From the NCBI RefSeq assembly GCF_036785885.1, contig NC_092323.1, positions 4,194,501 to 4,258,500 of the forward strand: 64,000 nucleotides of DNA, in the 5' to 3' direction. This DNA comes from Coffea arabica. Taxonomy: Eukaryota > Streptophyta > Magnoliopsida > Gentianales > Rubiaceae. Shown here one piece after another: positions 55,701 to 64,000 of this stretch. Each line of letters begins with the position of its first letter. Position 1 is the first letter of the stretch. The notes under the pieces were generated by a model. That model saw only the letters and a program-made list of their open reading frames with translations. It made no database searches and had not been told where the DNA came from. Made by a program: the position numbers and the translations under genes.

Positions 55701-56271
55701 ATTTTTCCCCCCTTGTGCCGTGGTCGGTTGAATTCCGGCATCTTCTCTTCACCATCGCACAACTTCATTTAAGGGTGTTCTCTCTGCAAATGTTGAAAAT
55801 TGAGCGTCCTCCTTCAAAACCTTCCCCACAAGTTGTTGAAGAGACAGATAGGGCTCTGCAGCACTGAATCCAAAGAAATTAAGCTGCCATTCTTTCTTCT
55901 CTTCATGCTTTGCAATTAGCAACACACGTAGGAGCTGCTTGCTTGACTGTCGCTGCGGTGAGTAAGATTTTTCTCTCATGCTTATTATTCCTTATCGTGC
56001 ACTGCAGATTAAGATTACTTGAAGCATAGCTTCGGTAGAGGGCTTCCGTTGCCCGCGTGGGCCCTTTTCGTTTCCTGCCATAAGCCATCTTCAGCAACCA
56101 CACTCAGCATATTGTGGCATCACCATAGAAATATTAATATTCGGTCTTTACCCTACTTGAATTATTGATTGGCATCCTAACAATGCAGACAAATATTTTT
56201 TGCACTTTTTATGTTGAGGGTTGTTTAATTAATAGCAATGATTGCTCGTATATTTAGCTTATTTCTTTTAG

Positions 56272-56422
56272 GTTGTGGCGCAGAAAACTGTTTCTGAGAA
56301 TTAAGTCCCTAATTTCGTGAAAGGAGAGTTGCTTCCTTCAGTCACATTCCTTGGGGAGCACTGGTCGAACTGGTTGGCTTGCATTTTCGGTATTTGACCC
56401 CAATTATCATGAGAAACAAAAG
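56272..56422 (+). promoter_or_regulatory. TCP 5' leader exon with ATGA-overlapping uORF
   Basis: The leader exon begins after the acceptor CTTTTAG at 56271. A five-codon upstream ORF (MRNKR) runs 56409-56426, and its TGA overlaps the main ATG (56423-56425) as ATGA. Such overlaps can reduce or couple translation of the main frame; here that is inference from layout. Confidence 0.6.
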
Positions 56423-57646
56423 ATGATTGCCAGGGAAATAGATGCGGCGGCAGATGTTACAGCAAAACAAGAAGGCAGCACAGCAACAGATGAGAAGACT
56501 TCTAATTATAAGGCCTCAATATCCGGTACTTCAGCAGCAGCGGCATCATCATCATCATCATCATGGTCAAGGTTGAAAGATCCACGGATTGTGCGGGTGT
56601 CAAGGGCATTTGGAGGTAAAGACCGGCATAGCAAAGTCTGCACTGTGAGAGGGCTTAGAGACAGGCGTGTTAGACTTTCTGTTCCCACAGCTGTTCAACT
56701 TTATGATCTTCAAGACAGGTTAGGGCTTAGTCAGCCAAGTAAAGTTGTTGATTGGTTGTTGAATGCCGCCAAGCACGAGATAGATGAGCTGCCCCCGCTG
56801 CAAATGCCTCCCGGAAGCTTTAACCATAGTTTTCAACCAGTTTGGGGTACTCATCATCCTGGAGTTGGAGCTCATCAAGTAACCAAGGATCAAGGACTTA
56901 GGATTGGTGCTAGTATCAATTGGGGGGATCACGATCATCATCCTAGTGAACCATCAGGGTCGAAGACGTGGGATTCGGATGCCATTTTGAGGCCTAAATC
57001 CAAGGAATTAATCGCAAGGTCAGGGGATTCGTCCGAGGATAAAGAAACTTGGACAAGATCAAGTGAAGAGGGGAAGCAACATAGCAATAATTATGAAAGC
57101 ACTAGTCATGGCGCTGCATATTTTTCATCCAACAATTTTTTCTCAAGACTTGGCCACTCTACTTCACCAAGCCTAGGGTTGCTGAATAGCACAGTGCTGC
57201 CATACAATTCTTTAATCAGATGGGATCCTTCAAATTTGTCTTTGTCACAATCTGGAAGCCCATCTGGGTTGACTCCAGTACCCCAACCGGAAGATTTCCA
57301 CAACTTCAGCGTTGTGCCATTGCCATCAACGATGTCCGTGCCATCAGGCGGACCTCAGGTTCTCGTGTACCAGCCTGCTAGTAGTATAACGCAGTCTTAT
57401 TTTCCTTCCCACATTGCTCCTGCTGTTACAGTGGATTACGCCCAGAAACAAATCGAGTTCCAAATGCTGAACTCGGCTACGGAAAATCCACTCACGAATT
57501 CCCTAGCACCACCTGTTAGTGACTCTACAAGCCAACATGCTGCTGGTAGACCCTTTCGCATACTAAGTACAACCACCAATCTCCTCCCTTCACAAAATGA
57601 TCGCGAAAGCAAGCAAGACCTTGACAATGACTTCAGCTCAAGGTAA
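56423..57646 (+). CDS. TCP transcription factor, CIN class (TCP5/13/17-like), 407 aa
   Basis: CIN-type TCP proteins control leaf growth, cell differentiation and organ margins. The TCP basic-helix-loop-helix domain is at about residues 66-124: [54 protein letters not shown]. It is followed by [14 protein letters not shown], typical of the TCP5/13/17 branch. The short loop and basic region mark class II. The N-terminus carries an Ala/Ser run. The C-terminal half is Ser/Gly/Pro-rich with no known domain. I did not see a miR319 target site, in line with this branch not being a miR319 target. Coding is intronless. The first ATG of the long frame was chosen; the frame is open further upstream but only without an ATG. 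Confidence 0.92.
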   Translation: MIAREIDAAADVTAKQEGSTATDEKTSNYKASISGTSAAAASSSSSSWSRLKDPRIVRVSRAFGGKDRHSKVCTVRGLRDRRVRLSVPTAVQLYDLQDRLGLSQPSKVVDWLLNAAKHEIDELPPLQMPPGSFNHSFQPVWGTHHPGVGAHQVTKDQGLRIGASINWGDHDHHPSEPSGSKTWDSDAILRPKSKELIARSGDSSEDKETWTRSSEEGKQHSNNYESTSHGAAYFSSNNFFSRLGHSTSPSLGLLNSTVLPYNSLIRWDPSNLSLSQSGSPSGLTPVPQPEDFHNFSVVPLPSTMSVPSGGPQVLVYQPASSITQSYFPSHIAPAVTVDYAQKQIEFQMLNSATENPLTNSLAPPVSDSTSQHAAGRPFRILSTTTNLLPSQNDRESKQDLDNDFSSR

Positions 57647-59295
57647 TTAATCTCAAACCTCTATATATATTACAAAAGTTTGTAACTGCTTCAGAAGCAA
57701 AGCAGATATATATATGGCTGCATGATTAGGAGTAAATTTGTGATCAATGTATACGTATAGTATTTTAGAGCAAAACATTTTGGGGGATCAAATAGGCCTT
57801 CGTGGGGGTTATATGTGCATTTGATGACAATCTATTGCTTCATGGAAAGTTCAATTTCAGATGTTAACAATTGTTGTCATCACTGCCATGATCTCATGAT
57901 TGATTGTGTAAGCTTTCATTGTTTGAACTGCCGAGAAACCCTTCAAAGAGATTTACATTTGGACCCTATTCAATTGGTGCGACAGATATTTCATGTTTAT
58001 AAGAAGATGCAAAACTGGATTTTTATTCATATCGACCGAGGATATATGAATGCCTCAGTAGAGAGAGTGAAGGACCATTAATTATGGTTATCTTGTTGGT
58101 CGATCGTACCCATTAGTATCTGATATGTTGTTACGTTGCAAAGTTTCTGAATGGTGTTTGTATACATTATTCATCTTGTTATTTTGCCAAGCATTTGTAC
58201 AACGAATATGCGAAGCACTCAATTGGTAGATCCTCTTTTCATGGCTGATCTAATTATTTACTTCGTAGACATGTAGTTCTGATGTTCTTCAGACTTTTCA
58301 ACTTTGTTTGGGAAAAAAGAGCAGCGAAACTTTCTTTCGAGATTGGTACTCGTTTTTGCACCCTCACAAGAAAGTTTGGCCAATGTGCAGAGACAAAAAG
58401 ACGTATACGTGTTAAATCAAATGCTAGACTTTTCAACCATCTTCCACACTGATTTAGGGATCCTTTTTTTTTTTTTTTTTTGGGGGGGGGGATAATCCTC
58501 CGTGTTTTGATTTAGTTAAACCCTAGTACAAAAACCAAGTGAAGAGAGGAGATAAGCATTTTGCATTTGTTTTGAGACTAATTTGTGCGAAAAACGTAAA
58601 GAATGAGCAAACATGGGGCTGTCGCGATTAAGAACAAAAAGAAGTAGAAAAGGGTGTGTTTTGTGGAATAAGACGGGATAGAGATTGCAGTATAGTAGCT
58701 AGTGGTGTGTAGCTATCTCTGCACGAGATCCAACATGAGTATCTGCTACTGTTAGGAGGAGGACCAGCTGATTAAGGACCCCTTAAAAGAGAGGCATCAA
58801 AAGAAAAGATGGGAGGGTTTGTGGTCCTCAACCAAGAATCTAGGGGAGGACAAGGGAGAAGCCGAAAGAAGAAGAGAAGAAGCCTGTGGTACAAATACAA
58901 TACAAAGTTTACTTAGGGTTCGGAAGCTTTGCTCTTTTCTTTTGATCGAGAGGATCATGTTTGTTAAATAAGGGACCACAGGGAAAGCTTTCGCAGGAGA
59001 TCCTTCACCGGCCAATTTTGTTAGTCTACTGGTCCTATTCTTATTTCATACGCTGCCTAGCAAGCCAAATGACTTTAATGCCTTAGTCATTTTCTCTTCG
59101 AGTTTCTGTAATTTATTAGGGATAACACCCGCTGAAATATTCACACCCATGAAAGCTATCTGTGTAGCATTTCTCCTACTTCTTGACTTTCTGAAGTTCT
59201 CTGATAAGGATAAGACCCTCCGGGAATCTTGACAGCCCAAAGATAGTAGAGAACAATGGAAACACGCCTAACGTTATATACATTGGACATCTTGC
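57647..59295. other. 3' flank of the TCP gene and intergenic DNA
   Basis: The TCP 3' UTR followed by DNA without a supported gene. A T17 tract with G9 lies at about 58466-58491. The frame at 57815-58081 has no motif and probably lies in the UTR. Confidence 0.5.
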
Positions 59296-59311
59296 AGTTA
59301 ATCCTTGTTAT

Positions 59312-59469
59312 TCTTTTTTTTTTTTTTCGAAGATGAACCATCTGACCAAACGGGTGCACTATGTACCTGCCTGAAATTTTTGAAGCAAATCCACATTTTA
59401 ATGTGGTAATTAGTGGGAGACCAAGTCTTAAAGGCTTGATGGTGGCCACCAACCCATGGACTGGTGGTT
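59312..59469 (-). mobile_element. SINE, minus orientation, short form
   Basis: Flanked by a perfect 16-bp target duplication AGTTAATCCTTGTTAT (59296-59311 and 59470-59485). Read on the minus strand: ACCACCAGTCCATGGG, GGTGGCCACCATCAAGCC, ACCACATTAAAATGTGGATT, GTACATAGTGCACCCG, then a poly-A tail. The middle block matches the copy at 61264-61492. It stops before the long TTTAGT...GGATAG tail, so it is a short form of about 158 bp. The perfect duplication points to a recent insertion. Confidence 0.92.
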
Positions 59470-59485
59470 AGTTAATCCTTGTTAT

Positions 59486-61246
59486 CGGGACTTCCACTCT
59501 CTAGAGTTTTTTTTATTTTCAGGTCATGATGTGAAGCCTATATTACGATGTCAAATGTGTAATGACTGAATGCTTCAAAGATTAAATAATTTTGTGTCAA
59601 AAAACTACGACAAGTAAAATGAGATATCGATCAAAGCATGGTGATTTGTAATGTACGTGCTACATGGATGACAAAAGTCACAGCTTTTCCCCCGATTTGC
59701 TATTATTTGTATGTCACAAAGACACAGTTTGAGTGCAAAAGCTCATTTAACAATTTGACTAAAGAAGAAGGGGAAGTTCGATCAATTCTTGAGGTGTATA
59801 TAAATACTATATATCTTTAAGGTGTTTATTGGCCCTATTTTACTTGGGTTAAAAAATTGAGAACAAAGTTTGCTATATAGGAATGAAGAAAGAATTGAGA
59901 ATTCCTATATTCAGCAACTCTTTTTGCTAGCTCGTTCCTCGTTAAAACTTAAGGACTTTTCACCAAAAATTCGTTTTGTCAAATTAAGCCACAAAAGAAT
60001 ACCAATATACAACTTTTCACAAGTGTACTAGAATGGTAGATTGTCTCTTGTAATTGATTTGATGAGAAGAAAAGCAAATCAATTAAGGAATATGTATTTT
60101 TTCCCCCTTTTTCTAGGGTCACATGAGGGGAAAATAGACTACAACGATCAAGTCCCTTTTTAGGTATCCCTTCATTGCTACATCCTTATATATATGGCAT
60201 CCTAACTAGTTAGCTTTTATATATATATATACTTCTCAATTGGTTGGTTATATGGGTAGGAATGGAGGGATTTTTGTCGGTGTTTATATCTCTCAGTAGA
60301 CAGGCTGATTAAAGCTAGACGATATTGCCCAAGCTGAAGCTAAAGCTAAAGCACAGCGTGTACTCTGGATTACACATCTTTCATTCTCGATGAAGCGAAG
60401 CTTTATGATGGTCGCAATACTTTAGATGCTTAACAATTTTCATTTCCTTGACACTAATGAGAGGAAACAACTGCATGCAAGTCTACGTCGATTATGTCTT
60501 ACAATTTACATGCTATATGTACGTAAGCGTACATGCATACACATGTATGGGCAGTTTTGCTTTTCTTGAATTTTTTTTTTAAATACATCTTTTAGCAATG
60601 GAGAACAAATTAAGAGGGATTTCAATACCCCGTTATGCTAACAATATTTCAACCTTTGAGGTTAAAGTATGTTAACTTTGCCCAGGCTGTGGCTATAAGC
60701 TCTTGGTCTTAGAAAAAGCTGAGCTGTGGGGTGTATAACTGTATATATACTACTATATGTCATAAACCCTCGAATTGTGCCCTACCAATCTTCTTTGGCA
60801 CTGCCTTTCTTTTTATTCATTATCAAAGCACAGACAACTTAACAGACTGCAGATCGTGCGGCTTCGCATGCCTAAGAAATTTTCACCTCCTGTATTGCAT
60901 GAGAAGAGAGCCCATTTGTGCCTACTCCTGTAACCTTGGTTTTCCAATGTAATTAATGTGCCTTCATGTTAAAGTTTACAGATCACTGCTAATTTTTTAA
61001 AGGGGGGAAAATGATAACCATGAGATGAGATAAGACTTTCTTGAATTTGTTTTTGAGTTACTTCAGAAATCTAGATTCTGGAAGTGATTCTCTCAGGTTT
61101 AAGAGCCCAACGACATGGAATCCTTGCTAACAAATGGGAAAAAAAAAAAAAAAAAAAGGGGGGGCAGACAAACAATTCAACGGTTTTTAAAAGAAAAATA
61201 AAAAAAAAAGGACAGGAAGAGATAATAGTTGTGCTTGAAAGTGATT
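59486..61246. other. Intergenic, no gene recognised
   Basis: AT-rich DNA with TA runs near 60215-60230 and a poly-A/poly-G stretch at about 61138-61166. The frame at 60731-60952 lacks motifs. Confidence 0.5.
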
Positions 61247-61263
61247 AGAGAACAAGGGAAGTA

Positions 61264-61492
61264 ACCACCACCATTAAAGGCTTGGTGAAGCCCTTACCTC
61301 CCACCAATTGCCACATTAAAATGTGGATTTGGTTCAAAAAATTTATACGGGTACGTAGTGCATCCGTTTTGTTCGGTAGTGATTTAGTCCCTTTCAGATT
61401 ATCCCTGAATCTCTTTAGGTCCACCCCTTCCCTAGTATAGGATAGATTAGGATATACTACAGTTATCGTCTCTCAAAAAAAAAAAAAAAAAC
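61264..61492 (+). mobile_element. SINE, long form
   Basis: Flanked by a 17-bp target duplication with one difference: AGAGAACAAGGGAAGTA (61247-61263) and AGAGAACAAGGAAAGTA (61493-61509). The head begins ACCACCACCATTAAAGG. The middle has GCCACATTAAAATGTGGATT and GTACGTAGTGCATCCG, as in the 59312 copy. The 3' part has TAGTGATTTAGTCCCTTTCA, CCTAGTATAGGATAGATTAG and ACAGTTATCGTCTCTC plus poly-A, as in the 8821 copy. It therefore links the two. Confidence 0.9.
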
Positions 61493-61690
61493 AGAGAACA
61501 AGGAAAGTAGATTTGTTCCTTGAATAAGAGATCCGATGAAACAATGGAAGATGGTGTCTTGATTTGCTACAGCCCAATAGACGTGTGGTAAAACTCACGG
61601 ACACCGACCGAGAGACGTAAGCAACAGGATAATCAAGGCTAAGGCCCAAGCCCAACCCAACAGAAAAGTTCAAAAATAAATGGGAGGACA

Positions 61691-61761
61691 GCTCCCGGCG
61701 AGGATCGAACTCGCGACCTTTCGCTTACGAAGCGAACGCACTACCACTATGCTACGGAAGC
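61691..61761 (-). tRNA. trnT-CGU: tRNA-Thr (anticodon CGU)
   Basis: The 71-nt minus-strand sequence folds as a complete cloverleaf. The acceptor stem is GCTTCCG with CGGGAGC (one G-U pair). The D arm is GCATAGTGGTAGTGC. The anticodon stem TTCGC/GCGAA encloses the loop TTCGTAA (anticodon CGT). The variable loop is AGGTC, and the T arm is GCGAG-TTCGATC-CTCGC. Box A and box B (GTTCGATCC) are intact. It has no intron, and CCA is not encoded, as normal for a nuclear gene. Confidence 0.95.
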
Positions 61762-63715
61762 AGGTGTCGCTCTCGTTTTCCTAGTCATTTGGCTAGGGAC
61801 ATTTACAAGATACGTAAGTAAAAAAAATTTGTCACTCTTTTGGATGAAAACTGGTGAGGTAAGAATTATTTTCATTTCTTTTCCACATTTTGCTTGCAAT
61901 CCAACGTGTAGAAACTGGGTTCACGCACACAAGAGTTTAGATACATTTATTTTTAACTTTTGATATCTCCCACCTAAAACATATTTTTCATATTTAACTA
62001 ATCAAAATCTACTGCAAAATTTAAGCCCTTGCTTGTTTCAATAACGGAAAAAGTAACTGACGGTAAGCATCTCAAGAAAGTAGAAACCCTAGAACAAGAA
62101 CCGATAAGGTGAGATACTTCTAATCCTTTGCGCCTACTTTTGTTTTGAATCATATACTTGGAGCAGCTTAATCTTTCTCATCATCATCCATAACCAAGTC
62201 ATATTGATTGATAGAGGGAGAGAAGGAATAGTTTGGCAGTACTAGAAAACTACTCTATTTCATCTGAATAGTTCATGAAAAGTTAGATGACAGAGAAAAT
62301 AAATAATTAACAGGATATATTAAGTTATCAAATTTCATCGAAGAGACGTCACAAATTTACTATGAGTCATCAGTGTAAACTCATCTTACGTTGACGGTGT
62401 AGAAAAAATTTAATTTGAATTTAAAATTTAAAATTTCATTTGAAATGGCAAGAACATCATAAAATTGAACATGTACATAAATAGGAAAAATAATACTTGT
62501 ACCCTTTATCACGTTAACACTTACCAAAATTTAAAAGAATTTCAATACATATATTATGAAAAAACAAAGACTATGTTGCCTTGTTTTTTCTCTTTTTGGT
62601 CTTTCAATAAAAGTTTTAACATAATTTTCTTTTAAATTTTGGTGTCACGAGTTTCAATTTAATTGTGTTAAATCATAGCTTTTTTCTGAACCATGTACTT
62701 TAAAGGTACATGATTAATTATAAACATATCAAAAAAAGAGAGAAATATATGAAAATTGTAAAATTATCAACCACCACTTAAATTGTGATTATTATTTCAT
62801 GAAAAGAATATATCTGTTTCCGTAGGATAGTATAGTAAGTGTTAGAGGGAAATACTAGTAAGTGTGTTTGGATTGCTGAATTATTTCATCTAATATTTCG
62901 CTTGCATCATAAACATAATTCTCAATCCATTTTTTTATATTTTCAACTATATTTTTATCTCATATACATTATATCATAAAAAGTACTACATTAATTATTT
63001 CAAATAACACTCTATCCAAACACACTTAATAGTACTTAATGTGTCTGAATAGGATATTATTTGGACATCTATTTTGTGATTATATATATTTTTTATAATC
63101 TGATATATGTAAGATAAAAAAAATTAGAATCATGTAAACGTAACCAGAAACGTGTTTGTAATCCATATATTAAAAAAAAAAAAACCATGTATTAGTGCAT
63201 GTCTGAATACTCTTTTCATTAAACACGCGTCACATCATTACCGGCAGTGTCCGGCTTCGAGCAATTCCCCAATCTCACCGCCCCAATCCTCGCCGCTTCT
63301 CCAATTCTCCGTCCATAAATACAAAACCCCTTATCTAAACCCGACGTCCCTTCTCCTTATGCCGGCGCCGTTTTCTCTATCTCTCCCAAGGCTCCAACCC
63401 GGAAAAGGAAGATAACACCCCCAAAAAAAAAAAAAAAAAAAAAAAGGTCCAGGTGTTTCTCTTTCAATTAGCCCTTCTACCTACTTGTCAAGTAATCTAT
63501 TAGTACAAGACGTAATCTTCGGGTCTGGTCTGGTCAGAGCGTTACCCGGGGTGTGCTTTTGAACTGAGCTCAAGCTCTACCTCGGTTGCCGCCAATAAAA
63601 CCCTAGAAAACTGTCCATACGTATATTTCTGATCTATTTTACCTTTTACCTCCTCAAATTTTTTGAATTTCTTAACTCAACAAGTCCTGTGGAAGAATCT
63701 AGGGTTTTTCTAGGA
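61762..63715. other. Intergenic, then upstream region of the TAF8-like gene
   Basis: AT-rich with one Tourist-like MITE (62861-63025). From about 63230 the base composition becomes more balanced and pyrimidine-rich, as expected of a plant promoter or leader. The open frame at 63152-63415 has no recognisable motif and I treat it as leader DNA. Confidence 0.5.
62861..63025 (+). mobile_element. Tourist-like MITE
   Basis: The ends are inverted: AGTGTGTTTGGATTGC on the left and CTATCCAAACACACT on the right. The interior has TATTTCGCTTGCATCATAAA and AATTATTTCAAATAACAC, also found reversed in carboxypeptidase intron 2 (3100-3262). A target duplication could not be fixed. Confidence 0.65.
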
Positions 63716-63817
63716 ATGGTTTCAATTTTGATTTCTCCTCCTTTGTCAGCAAAATGGATGGAATTTTGGGAAATATAGTTTGGATGAAGTGATATGAAGT
63801 GGCGGTGCCGAATATGA
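63716..63817 (+). promoter_or_regulatory. Cluster of three short uORFs before the TAF8-like start
   Basis: Three ATG-started frames precede the main start: 63716-63778 (20 codons), 63784-63792 (two codons) and 63794-63817 (seven codons, MKWRCRI). The last one's TGA overlaps the main ATG as ATGA. If the transcript starts upstream of 63716, scanning ribosomes meet all three first. Confidence 0.55.
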
Positions 63818-64000
63818 GCGATGGAGGTGGGGAGAATGTAAAAGAGGGGGAAAATAATTTGAATCATCTCCATAGCAAGAAGAGTAGGTCACGAGCTGAC
63901 GACTTTGGCCTTTCCATTGCTAAAGTTGCTGTGGCTCAGATATGCGAGGCTGCAGGGTTCCAGGGCTTCCAGCGCACCGCTCTGGACACCCTGTCTGATG
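63814..64000 (+). CDS. TFIID subunit 8-like protein (TAF8), N-terminal part, runs off the window
   Basis: The first 62 residues are visible, with no intron yet. The start MSDGGGENVKEGE is acidic and glycine-rich. It is followed by KKSRSRADDFGLSIAKVAVA and QICEAAGFQGFQRTALDTLS, the opening helices of a bromodomain-associated histone fold. Plant TAF8 homologues begin this way, and the fold pairs with TAF10 in TFIID. Another histone-fold protein of the same class is possible because the C-terminal half is missing. Start chosen at the ATG whose frame holds the histone fold. Confidence 0.75.
   Translation, partial: MSDGGGENVKEGENNLNHLHSKKSRSRADDFGLSIAKVAVAQICEAAGFQGFQRTALDTLSD

Larger units (their letters stand above)
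50630..56271. other. Long intergenic stretch upstream of the TCP gene
   Basis: No gene that I can support in 5.6 kb. It contains Tourist-like remnants (right end CCATCCAAACACGC near 50851), a (GAA)13 tract and a family A MITE. A CTG-rich tract lies near 53952-53976, with TA and ATATAC runs near 54340, 54530 and 55440. Part of this is likely the promoter and 5' leader of the TCP gene, which appears to have a 5' UTR intron ending at 56271. Confidence 0.5.

Noticed and set aside
63152-63415. 87-codon frame upstream of the TAF8-like gene
   Set aside because: Pro/Ser-rich without motif, starts in A-rich repeat DNA, and lies where a promoter and leader are expected.

Overview
This is nuclear DNA from a flowering plant. 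The genes are split by GT-AG introns and their closest families are plant-specific (RPK2-type receptor kinase, TCP factor, NINJA/AFP protein, plastid CRR7). The intergenic DNA is AT-rich and full of SINEs, Tourist-like MITEs, a Mutator-like fold-back element and one Ty3/gypsy element. The gene set fits a core eudicot. I cannot name the species from the sequence.

Layout. 1.3-6.0 kb (minus): an eight-exon serine carboxypeptidase-like gene whose mature N-terminus carries 13 consecutive Glu from a GAA microsatellite. 10.3-10.8 kb (plus): a three-exon gene for a 112-aa basic protein I do not recognise. 11.2-11.8 kb (minus): a two-exon CRR7 gene (chloroplast NDH assembly). 13.1-14.2 kb: a fold-back Mutator-like element with a perfect 9-bp target duplication. 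14.5-17.3 kb (plus): a serine-rich protein with a cysteine-rich C-terminus and a 5' UTR intron. 19.6-21.0 kb: a Tourist-like element swollen by about 1 kb of ATAAATGT-type repeats. 22.1-25.5 kb (plus): an intact RPK2-like LRR receptor kinase. 26.7-34.7 kb (minus): a two-exon NINJA/AFP-family repressor whose single intron contains a whole-looking 5.4-kb Ty3/gypsy chromovirus in the opposite orientation, with LTRs I could not tell apart by eye. 42.5-44.7 kb (minus): a tentative spliced gene of unknown function. 46.1-46.5 kb (plus): a small protein probably of mitochondrial complex I. 49.7-50.1 kb: a LINE-derived RNase H fragment. 56.3-57.6 kb (plus): a CIN-type TCP transcription factor. 61.7 kb (minus): tRNA-Thr(CGU). 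63.8 kb to the edge (plus): start of a TAF8-like TFIID subunit.

The genes do not form a functional cluster; they are ordinary neighbours on a plant chromosome. The parts most worth a second look are in the accessory DNA: five SINE copies with readable target duplications and mix-and-match heads and tails, the fold-back element with tandem units inside its arms, and the recent intronic Ty3/gypsy insertion. Two regulatory genes (TCP and TAF8-like) also have upstream ORFs that end in a 4-base ATGA overlap with the main start. I found no CRISPR array, no operon and no clear new enzymatic or defence system.
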